Below are positions 1 to 4,903 of a DNA stretch of 6,876 nt, in pieces. The position numbers and the translations under genes are program-made. Numbering within the stretch: position 1 is the stretch's first letter; each line of letters opens with the position of its first letter. The DNA lies in assembly GCA_046048295.1 (NCBI GenBank), contig JBJOGJ010000211.1, forward strand, positions 1 to 6,876, given 5' to 3'. The notes below the pieces were generated by a model. The model was not told where the DNA came from. It saw only the letters and a list, made by a program, of their open reading frames with translations, and made no database searches. This DNA comes from CBDCWA01 sp046048295 (GTDB lineage: Bacteria > Pseudomonadota > Alphaproteobacteria > Rhizobiales > Hyphomicrobiaceae).

Positions 1-146
1 AAATCCGCTGCCGTCTGCCGCCCGGCACCCTTGCGCACTTCGCTTACCGAATCCTCCAGGTCGACCAGCAGCACGTCCGCGTTGGCAGTGAGAGCGCGGG
101 CGAGCTTGCGCTCGTTGTCGCCCGGCACGAAAAGGAACGACCGCAT
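1..146 (-). CDS. HpcH/HpaI aldolase (CitE-like) CoA-ester lyase, N-terminal fragment
   Basis: Partial gene: only the first 48 residues lie in the window and the frame runs open through the left edge. The reading begins MRSFLFVPGDNERKLARAL and continues to a VLLVDLEDSV segment (about residues 25-34). These are the two N-terminal hallmarks of the CitE/malyl-CoA-lyase superfamily: the RSxLFVPG first strand and the DLEDSV strand near the CoA and metal site. Family members are usually about 270-330 residues, so most of the protein is missing. They are cytoplasmic TIM-barrel enzymes that cleave or form 3-hydroxyacyl-CoA esters such as malyl-, methylmalyl- or citramalyl-CoA. The start ATG (146-144) follows the stop of the hydratase gene after one base, with GAGAGG-like bases a few nucleotides upstream inside that gene, so the two are probably co-translated. 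The exact substrate cannot be read from this fragment. Confidence 0.85.
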   Translation of the reverse strand, partial: MRSFLFVPGDNERKLARALTANADVLLVDLEDSVSEVRKGAGRQTAAD

Positions 147-147
147 G

Positions 148-606
148 CTACCTCTCAAGGTGCGTCTTCCGGACCAGCACCTGTCGCCTGCATTCTGCGA
201 CCAGCTGATTATGCTGATTGTAGGCCCGGTGTTGCAATTCGACGATCCCGGCATCGGGGCGCGACTTGCTCTCGCGCTTCGCCATGACCTCCGTCGTGAC
301 CCGCACGGTGTCGCCCTGGAACAGCGGGTTCGGAAACCGCACCTCTGTCATGCCGAGATTTGCGATCGTGGTCCCCATGGAAACATCGTTGATCGAGATG
401 CCGATCATCAGCCCGAGCGTGAACAGGCTGTTCATGAGCGGCTGCCCCCATTCCGTCTTCGCGCAGTATTCCCTGTCGATGTGCAGTGGTTGCGGATTGT
501 GCGTAAGTGCCGAGAACAGCGTATTGTCCATTTCTGTCACGGTTCGCCGGATCTTATGCTCCACCACGCGGCCGACTTCGAATTCATCGAACAGATAACC
601 GCGCAT
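148..606 (-). CDS. MaoC-family (hot-dog fold) acyl-CoA hydratase/dehydratase
   Basis: A 152-residue single hot-dog domain of the MaoC-like family, which adds water to or removes it from CoA thioesters in the cytoplasm. The active-site helix and loop is visible at about residues 31-44 (FSALTHNPQPLHID), followed by the conserved GQPLMNSLFTLGL helix and the TEVRFPNPLFQGDT strand (87-100). The classical hydratase-2 motif is GDxNPxH. Here the His (H42) and Asn (N37) are kept, but the usual catalytic Asp position appears to be Thr (T35), with an Asp (D44) after the His instead. This pattern is, as far as I recall, usual for MaoC proteins encoded beside CitE-like lyases, such as mesaconyl-CoA or itaconyl-CoA hydratases. 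The start at 606 has GGAG nine bases upstream. nadK ends 52 bases upstream, so a nadK-hydratase-lyase transcript is possible. The substrate is not determined. Confidence 0.88.
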   Translation of the reverse strand: MRGYLFDEFEVGRVVEHKIRRTVTEMDNTLFSALTHNPQPLHIDREYCAKTEWGQPLMNSLFTLGLMIGISINDVSMGTTIANLGMTEVRFPNPLFQGDTVRVTTEVMAKRESKSRPDAGIVELQHRAYNQHNQLVAECRRQVLVRKTHLER

Positions 607-658
607 CGCCGCGTTCTCCAGGTGCGTCCGTCTTCGGCGCCAGGATATTCCGGCTTGG

Positions 659-1441
659 CTAATAAAGAAACTGCTCGGTAAGGATTCGTTCGTCGAGGCT
701 GTGGTCGTGATCGAACAGCATCAGCAACTCGATGCTCTTGTCGGACCTGATGGTGACCGAATGTACCGACCGGACTTCCAGGTGGTCGGCAACTGCGCTG
801 ACCGGTCGCTTCCCAGCTTCCAAGACGCCGATCGAAATCTCTGCGGATTCAGGGAGCAGGGCCCCGCGCCAGCGCCGTGGACGAAACGGGCTGATGGGCG
901 TCAGAGCCAGAAGTTGCGCGTTGAGCGGCAGTATTGGCCCATGGGCCGATAGGTTGTAGGCTGTCGAGCCTGCAGGCGTTGCCACCAGCACACCGTCACA
1001 GATGAGTTCCTCCATCCGCACCTTGCCGTCGACGCTGAGCCGGAGCTTGGCGGCCTGGTAGGTCTCCCGGAAAAGCGACACCTCGTTGATCGCGAGCCGC
1101 GTCTGGCTCTTTCCGCTTGCCTCGATGGCGGTCATTGTGAGCGGGTGGATGCGGCTCACGTTGGCATTTGCGAGCCGCGAAGGCAGATCATCCTCCCGAT
1201 ACTCGTTCATGAGAAAGCCAACGGAACCGCGATTCATGCCAAATATCGCAATCCCATCCCGCATATGCCGGTGCAGCGTCTGCAGCATCAGGCCATCGCC
1301 CCCGAGCGCAACGATCACGTCTGCGTCGGCCTCGCTGACATTGCCATAGCGCTCCGTAAGCCGCGCCAGCGCCGCGCGTGCTTCGGGGGCGTCGCTCGCG
1401 ACGAATGCGATCCGGTTGAAGTTCGACGGGAGGGCTGCCAT
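659..1441 (-). CDS. nadK: NAD kinase
   Basis: A 260-residue NAD kinase, which phosphorylates NAD to NADP in the cytoplasm and supplies NADPH-dependent biosynthesis. Visible motifs are the ATP-binding GGDG at residues 47-50 (VIVALGGDGLMLQTLH), the FGMNRGSVGFLMNEY segment (67-81), the NE pair at 119-120 (INEVSLFR), and DGVLVATPAGSTAYNLSAHGP (149-169), which binds the nicotinamide nucleotide. The PISPFRPRRW stretch (182-191) replaces the longer PICPHTLSNRP of many bacterial enzymes and is typical of rhizobial NadK. The length is normal for alphaproteobacteria. The start at 1441 has only a weak ribosome-binding sequence (TAAGAG), but the next residues match the family's N-terminus. The gene diverges from cutA and is first in the minus-strand run nadK-hydratase-lyase. 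Confidence 0.96.
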   Translation of the reverse strand: MAALPSNFNRIAFVASDAPEARAALARLTERYGNVSEADADVIVALGGDGLMLQTLHRHMRDGIAIFGMNRGSVGFLMNEYREDDLPSRLANANVSRIHPLTMTAIEASGKSQTRLAINEVSLFRETYQAAKLRLSVDGKVRMEELICDGVLVATPAGSTAYNLSAHGPILPLNAQLLALTPISPFRPRRWRGALLPESAEISIGVLEAGKRPVSAVADHLEVRSVHSVTIRSDKSIELLMLFDHDHSLDERILTEQFLY

Positions 1442-1507
1442 CTCTTATCAGGGCTCAATTGGTCGAGGAGACTGAACTCCGACGATCGCGACTGCGGGAG
1501 CAATACG
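1442..1507. promoter_or_regulatory. Divergent nadK-cutA intergenic region
   Basis: These 66 bp separate the starts of nadK and cutA, so both promoters are expected here or within the flanking coding sequence. I find no convincing -35/-10 pair in either direction. An imperfect inverted repeat is present: GTC (1462-1464) and GGAG (1467-1470) pair with CTCC (1477-1480) and GAC (1481-1483) around ACTGAA. It could be an operator or chance. Confidence 0.4.
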
Positions 1508-1861
1508 ATGAACACCGGCGACCAGCTCGTGCTGGTGTACTCAACCTACCCATCTGAAGCGGCGGCGCAAGATACAGCGCGGGAATTGCTTGCCAGCCGC
1601 CTAGCAGCCTGTGTCAACCTTCTGCCCGGGATGACGTCATTCTACGAGTGGCAGGGCGCGTTCCAACAGGCGTCCGAAGTCGTTCTGCTGGCAAAGACGC
1701 GTGCAGGGCTCGCCGAGGCCGCCATGGCGCTTGTCGCCCGGAGCCACCCCTACGATACGCCCGCAATCCTTGTCCTACCCGCGATGACGTCGGCCCCTGG
1801 TTTTACAGACTGGGTCCTGACGCAGACCACTGCATCGGACAAAGCAACCGGCGAATCCTGA
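1508..1861 (+). CDS. cutA: Divalent-cation tolerance protein CutA
   Basis: A 117-residue CutA1-family protein, a small trimeric cytoplasmic protein with a ferredoxin-like fold similar to PII signalling proteins. It was named for copper tolerance, but its role in most bacteria is unsettled. The sequence shows the family signatures in order: VYSTYPSEAAAQ (10-21), RLAACVNLLPGMTSFYEWQG (31-50) with the conserved Cys at 35, SHPYDTPAI (79-87) with the conserved His at 80, and a C-terminal FTDWVLTQT. In other members Cys and His are associated with metal binding. I chose the ATG at 1508 because GGGAG lies at 1496-1500 seven bases upstream and because this start gives the normal family length. The frame is open further upstream, but that part lies antisense to nadK and has no family resemblance. 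cutA is divergent from nadK and convergent with the next gene. Confidence 0.95.
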   Translation: MNTGDQLVLVYSTYPSEAAAQDTARELLASRLAACVNLLPGMTSFYEWQGAFQQASEVVLLAKTRAGLAEAAMALVARSHPYDTPAILVLPAMTSAPGFTDWVLTQTTASDKATGES

Positions 1862-1869
1862 CCCGCCGG
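1848..1869. terminator. Possible bidirectional hairpin between convergent genes
   Basis: CCGGCG (1848-1853) and CGCCGG (1864-1869) form a 6-bp GC stem with a 10-base loop. It overlaps the last codons of cutA and lies just beyond the stop of the convergent minus-strand gene. There is no T-run on either side, so intrinsic termination is uncertain. The two stop codons are only 19 bases apart, and a shared terminator would fit the layout. Confidence 0.3.
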
Positions 1870-1880
1870 CTACCGACGGA

Positions 1881-2891
1881 TCAATCAGACCTGAAAGCCT
1901 GCCGCGCCCAGGATGTCTCGAAGATATTCCGAGGCCGCCGCCCATTGCTTCTCTGTCTCGAGCGCTGCCGACTGGTGACGTCGGTGCGACGGGCGGCGCG
2001 ATACACGATGACATCGTCGTTGACGCTGGCCGGGCGCCTGGCCCTGCGCCGGGGCTCCTCCACCTGCTCGCTCGAGGGCGCCGGCCTGCTGACGACAACC
2101 GGCGGTGTACGCAAGAGCGGCGCATCCGGTATCGCGGCCCCGACAGCCATCCGGCCGGGCAGCGGTGCAGGCTTCGACGCCGGTTCGACGGGCGCCGACA
2201 CGATGCGAGGAGCAGGCACTTCAGCTAACCTGGTGGTGCGCCGGGTGCTGATCTGCTTGTCCCGGAGCGATCGGCGGTGCGCCAGTATGGCCGGTGGCAT
2301 GCAGTCCTCGACGGAACTGCGCTGAACGAGCTTCAACAGGATATCGTCCGGTTCGTCGACCGGCAGCGACGCATTTACCGCCTTCATGTACTGGCGCATC
2401 GCGCGCCTCGATCCGGGGCCCCAGTCGCCGTCTACCTCTCCCCAGTAGCAGCCGGCAGCCTTCAGCGATGTCTGTAGCTGCCGTGCGAGAATGAACTTGT
2501 CGGTCGGTGCCTTGACGGCATCCTCCTGCAACCGCTCCCTCTCCGCTTCGGCGCGGGCTCGACTGGCGCGCATGGGGACGGGCGCCATCGCCATCAGCTT
2601 CGCCAATTCCAAGGCGGGTTCGGTGCGATCATCGTTAGCGGCAACGACTGATACAGCCTTGAGGCTTGCCACGTCGCGCACCCGGTAGAGCGGCTTATCC
2701 GGTGAAAACGTTCGCTGGCCTTGCGAAACCACCGCCGGGCCGATGGAATTGAGCCCATTGCTGGCCGCTATCTCGCGGGTGGCGATCTCCGTGACCTCCA
2801 CGAGTTGTTTCTCGGGATTGGTGGCGGGAAGCCACATCACTGCCAGTGCCAGCAGCGACATGACCACGAACAGACTGGTCAAACGGCCCAT
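1881..2891 (-). CDS. Membrane-anchored or secreted peptidoglycan-binding-domain protein
   Basis: A 336-residue protein with one N-terminal hydrophobic helix (about 5-23, LFVVMSLLALAVMW), which is either a signal peptide or a single anchor. Residues 135-197 resemble a PG_binding_1 domain in the form common in Hyphomicrobiales: LQTSLKAAGCYWGEVDGDWG, then PGSRRAM and SLPVDEPDDILLKLVQ. Two cysteines, C148 and C197, bracket the domain and could form a disulfide in the periplasm. A charged Ala/Glu/Arg stretch (109-125) precedes it, and the C-terminal 140 residues are Pro- and Arg-rich low complexity. No catalytic domain is visible, so a structural or cell-wall-tethering role is inferred. The start at 2891 is preferred over an in-frame ATG at 2954 because GGAG (complement of 2899-2902) lies seven bases upstream and the hydrophobic helix then begins at the N-terminus. 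It faces the long origin-like intergenic region. Confidence 0.78.
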   Translation of the reverse strand: MGRLTSLFVVMSLLALAVMWLPATNPEKQLVEVTEIATREIAASNGLNSIGPAVVSQGQRTFSPDKPLYRVRDVASLKAVSVVAANDDRTEPALELAKLMAMAPVPMRASRARAEAERERLQEDAVKAPTDKFILARQLQTSLKAAGCYWGEVDGDWGPGSRRAMRQYMKAVNASLPVDEPDDILLKLVQRSSVEDCMPPAILAHRRSLRDKQISTRRTTRLAEVPAPRIVSAPVEPASKPAPLPGRMAVGAAIPDAPLLRTPPVVVSRPAPSSEQVEEPRRRARRPASVNDDVIVYRAARRTDVTSRQRSRQRSNGRRPRNIFETSWARQAFRSD

Positions 2892-3088
2892 ATCAAATCT
2901 CCACACGCTCCAGCCGTCCGGTCTATGCCGGTGCGCGTATCTGTAATGGCACACGGATCAACTGCAGGCTACCCCAATGATATGACATCGGAGCGTTTGT
3001 CGCTTGATTTGCAGCCTGCCCTGCGAGAACCGGGCCAGTACTTCCGGCTGATTCGCCATCAGCCAACATCTGGTGTGACGTCGTGGTG

Positions 3089-3132
3089 AAATCCACAACA
3101 TCGAGCGCATCAAGCGGCCATCATGTGGAAAA
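3089..3132. repeat. Composite unit 1: DnaA-like boxes around GCATCAAGCGGC
   Basis: The order is AAATCCACA (3089-3097, 7 of 9 to the DnaA consensus), nine bases, GCATCAAGCGGC (3107-3118), five bases, then TGTGGAAAA (3124-3132, the complement of TTTTCCACA, which fits TTWTNCACA). The same order recurs at 3323-3363. The CGGCCATCA at 3115-3123 is also repeated at 3134-3142. Confidence 0.6.
3124..3132 (-). promoter_or_regulatory. DnaA box variant
   Basis: Reads TTTTCCACA on the minus strand, matching the relaxed consensus TTWTNCACA. Confidence 0.45.
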
Positions 3133-3237
3133 TCGGCCATCAATGTGCTGCTGCAACCATAACACCATGTATGTGTCGTTCTGGCAACTCACAAGCGCCG
3201 TGCTCGGCACCGTCGATGTACGATCCTGAAACCATTA

Positions 3238-3268
3238 GCAAATTGGTACGAATCATCTAATTTGCACA
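3238..3268. repeat. AT-rich inverted repeat with a weak DnaA-like box
   Basis: GCAAATT (3238-3244) and AATTTGC (3259-3265) are exact inverted copies separated by 14 bases, in the most AT-rich part of the intergenic region. ATTTGCACA (3260-3268) overlaps the right arm and differs from TTWTNCACA only at its first base. The patch could be an unwinding element or an operator. Confidence 0.35.
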
Positions 3269-3322
3269 TCGAGGGATCAGTGTTGTCCTTAACGTTTATG
3301 ACACTGTTCAGTCGTCTCAACG

Positions 3323-3331
3323 TTATCCACA
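3323..3331 (+). promoter_or_regulatory. DnaA box (perfect consensus)
   Basis: TTATCCACA, an exact match to the 9-base E. coli-type DnaA box. It is the only exact match I found in the intergenic region. Confidence 0.65.
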
Positions 3332-3354
3332 TCCGGCATCAAGCGGCGATGAGT

Positions 3355-3363
3355 TGTGGATAG
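3355..3363 (-). promoter_or_regulatory. DnaA box, one mismatch
   Basis: Reads CTATCCACA on the minus strand, eight of nine to consensus. It faces the perfect box across 23 bases. Confidence 0.5.
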
Positions 3364-3565
3364 CTACCAGAAGATTTCGCGTGTCACCGGTTCAACCGGA
3401 CCGCAGTACTGACGCCGGACCTGCCCGCCATTTGGGGAAATGGAGGGAGCTCGCAGGGAACGGGAATAGGAAACGTCGGACTGCACCGCTGGGCCAGCCA
3501 AGTGCGACCTCGATAAATACGAGGCTCCAGTCAGTATCTCGTCGATGAGCTTCTCCAATAAAGAT

Positions 3566-3569
3566 GGAG
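3566..3569 (+). promoter_or_regulatory. Ribosome-binding site deciding the start of the four-helix membrane protein
   Basis: GGAG lies six bases before the ATG at 3576. An in-frame ATG at 3564 overlaps this site and has no comparable sequence in front of it, so the start at 3576 is preferred. Confidence 0.6.
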
Positions 3570-3575
3570 AGGGCA

Positions 3576-4778
3576 ATGCATCGTCATGCTCTAGGGGTAT
3601 TAGGGGTATTAGCGGCCGGCGTCCTGTTAGCTGTATCGGCCGCGATGAATTGGCGTTTCGGTTATACGTTGGGAAGAACAGAGTTCGACGGGCAGATCTA
3701 TGGTGCAGCAAGCGCTGCAGCTGACTGCCTCAAGGCACTTGTGCCGTTCTTCTTATTCGCCGCAATACGAAACCGGATGTGGTCGCAAGCGATCGCATCT
3801 GCGCTGGTCTGGACTGTCGTCACAGCCTACTCGTTGACGTCAGCTCTCGGCCACGCCGCGCTCAACCGCATGGAAACTGGCGGTCAGCGCGTCATCGAGG
3901 CGCAAGTCTACAAGGATCTGCGACAGGATCTGGAACGAGCAAAGAGCCAGCTTGCATGGGTTCCGCAGCATCGTCCGATCGCCACTGTCCAGGCGGAGCT
4001 TGACGGCCTCAAGACCCAGCGCCGCTGGGAAATGACCAAGTCATGCACTGACGCCACGACTTCGAAAAGTCGTGACTACTGTCAGCAGGTGCACGCACTT
4101 GGATCTGAGCTCGCGTCTGCCCAGAAGGCGGCGAAGCTCGAAGCGCGCATAGCCTCAGTGCAGGCGAAGCTCGCGAACGTGGACGCCGGCAGCGTGAACG
4201 CTCCCGCCGATCCGCAGGCGAAGGTACTGGCTGACTTGTCGGGCATGAGCATCGAGCACATGCAGATCGCGCTGGTTGTTTTCATAGCGCTGCTGCTCGA
4301 GATTGGCTCTGGCCTCGGCATGTACATTGCCTTCAGCCAATGGCGCCTCTACGACCGCCACGCCCCGGCCGCACCGGCCATGGCGACGCTGGCACCCCAG
4401 GTGGTGCCCGCGCTCCCGGTCCAGGCGCCCGCAACCAAGCCACGTGTCAGTGCGAATGACAACAAGACTGTCACTCCCGCTGCTACCAAGCTCGTTGCAC
4501 CCGAAAACGATGTCGAGCGTTTCTACAAAGAGAGGATCGAGACTCAGGATGGTTCCAGTCTTACTGCAACTGAACTCTACGAGGACTACTGTGAATGGTG
4601 TGAGGTCCAGGGTAAGGAGCCTCTAGCGCTTCCTTCCTTCGGCCGTGGTTTCGGTGAGTTGGGTGTTCGTAAAGAACGAATTGCAGGACGCATCCGGTAC
4701 ATCGGCGTTGCCATCAAGTCCGGAAATGGAACTACGGAGGCTAAGAATTCGACGGCCTTCCGCTCCAAGGCTGCCTGA
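3576..4778 (+). CDS. Four-helix membrane protein with periplasmic coiled coil and primase-type winged-helix C-terminus, function unknown
   Basis: I do not recognise this 400-residue protein as a named family. Hydrophobic helices appear at about 7-24, 44-65, 69-92 and 229-253. Basic residues at RNR (65-67) and after helix 4 (WRLYDRH) place both ends in the cytoplasm and residues 95-228 in the periplasm. That periplasmic part is heptad-like, Ala/Glu/Lys/Gln-rich and probably coiled coil, with a Cys pair at 157 and 169. An Ala/Pro-rich linker (262-312) leads to a compact domain at about 313-380 (FYKERIETQ, then TELYEDYCEWCEVQGKEPL, SFGRGFGELGV, GRIRYIGVAI). This resembles the winged helix at the C-terminus of D5/P4-type phage and plasmid primases, which suggests DNA binding. 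No primase or ATPase motifs are present. Upstream is the origin-like region and downstream a strong terminator. Mobile-element ancestry is possible. Confidence 0.75.
   Translation: MHRHALGVLGVLAAGVLLAVSAAMNWRFGYTLGRTEFDGQIYGAASAAADCLKALVPFFLFAAIRNRMWSQAIASALVWTVVTAYSLTSALGHAALNRMETGGQRVIEAQVYKDLRQDLERAKSQLAWVPQHRPIATVQAELDGLKTQRRWEMTKSCTDATTSKSRDYCQQVHALGSELASAQKAAKLEARIASVQAKLANVDAGSVNAPADPQAKVLADLSGMSIEHMQIALVVFIALLLEIGSGLGMYIAFSQWRLYDRHAPAAPAMATLAPQVVPALPVQAPATKPRVSANDNKTVTPAATKLVAPENDVERFYKERIETQDGSSLTATELYEDYCEWCEVQGKEPLALPSFGRGFGELGVRKERIAGRIRYIGVAIKSGNGTTEAKNSTAFRSKAA
3592..3612 (+). repeat. Short tandem repeat in the start of the membrane protein gene
   Basis: TAGGGGTAT occurs twice back to back (3592-3600, 3601-3609) followed by TAG. 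It encodes the LGVLGVLA beginning of the first membrane helix. Gain or loss of a 9-base unit would keep frame and change helix length by three residues. Confidence 0.5.
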
Positions 4779-4817
4779 GGATATCAGGCGCTGGAGCGCG
4801 CTGGAGACCAGCGCACT

Positions 4818-4856
4818 AAAGCAGAAGAGGTCGCTTCGGCGGCCTCTTTGCTTTTT
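4818..4856 (+). terminator. Intrinsic terminator with UUCG loop
   Basis: AAGAGGTCGC (4825-4834) pairs with GCGGCCTCTT (4839-4848), with one U-G pair, around a TTCG loop closed by C-G, a very stable tetraloop. AAAGCA (4818-4823) can extend the stem with TGCTTT (4849-4854) past one bulged base, and a T-run ends at 4856. It lies 40 bases after the stop of the membrane protein gene. Read on the other strand, the hairpin is followed by TTCTGCTTT, so it may also stop transcription from the oligopeptidase gene. Confidence 0.85.
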
Positions 4857-4868
4857 GGAAACCGGTTT

Positions 4869-4903
4869 ATGACCAAGGGGCGCTACAGGCGCCCCTTGGT
4901 CAT
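4869..4903 (-). terminator. Perfect 15-bp hairpin directly after the oligopeptidase stop codon
   Basis: ATGACCAAGGGGCGC (4869-4883) and its exact complement (4889-4903) form a 15-bp stem with a 5-base loop. The stem begins at the base next to the stop codon (4906-4904) of the minus-strand oligopeptidase gene. No T-run follows on that strand, so it may work as a barrier to RNA decay or together with the neighbouring UUCG hairpin. Confidence 0.65.

Larger units (their letters stand above)
3323..3363. repeat. Composite unit 2: DnaA boxes around GCATCAAGCGGC
   Basis: The order is TTATCCACA (3323-3331), four bases, GCATCAAGCGGC (3336-3347), seven bases, then TGTGGATAG (3355-3363). It is the stronger of the two units: one perfect box and one box with a single mismatch, in inverted orientation around an exact copy of the 12-mer. 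Confidence 0.65.
2892..3575. other. Long intergenic region, candidate replication origin or DnaA-bound control region
   Basis: This 684-bp stretch separates two divergent genes and has no ORF with codon use or resemblance I would trust. It contains a perfect DnaA box, several near-consensus boxes on both strands, two copies of GCATCAAGCGGC with a third, inverted copy of its ATCAAGCG core at 3001-3008, and an AT-richer patch at about 3225-3310. This combination resembles bacterial origins, where DnaA boxes flank an unwinding region. The flanking genes are not those I know beside alphaproteobacterial oriC (for example hemE), so the origin reading is inference. Promoters of the two flanking genes must also lie here, but I cannot place them. 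Confidence 0.45.

Noticed and set aside
31..681. 216-codon open frame on the plus strand
   Set aside because: Lies opposite the lyase and hydratase genes, both recognised by family motifs on the minus strand.
2892..2954. In-frame upstream start for the peptidoglycan-binding protein at 2954
   Set aside because: It would put a 21-residue charged extension before the hydrophobic helix; the ATG at 2891 has GGAG at proper spacing.
2958..3143. Short open frames in the long intergenic region, including this one and the plus-strand frame at 3354-3548
   Set aside because: They have no convincing ribosome-binding site, motif or family resemblance, and cover the repeated DnaA-type elements.
3050..3254. 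GANTC (CcrM-type) sites at 3050-3054 and 3250-3254 as support for an alphaproteobacterial origin
   Set aside because: Two sites in 684 bp is about what chance gives, so they add no support.
3235..3261. Possible promoter TTAGCA...TCTAAT
   Set aside because: The -10 is close to consensus but the -35 has only four matches and the spacing is 15 bases; it also lies more than 300 bases from the membrane protein start.
3385..3400. GGTTCAA resembling a tRNA T-loop
   Set aside because: The flanking bases do not form a T-stem, and no acceptor stem, D-arm or anticodon arm can be assembled around it.
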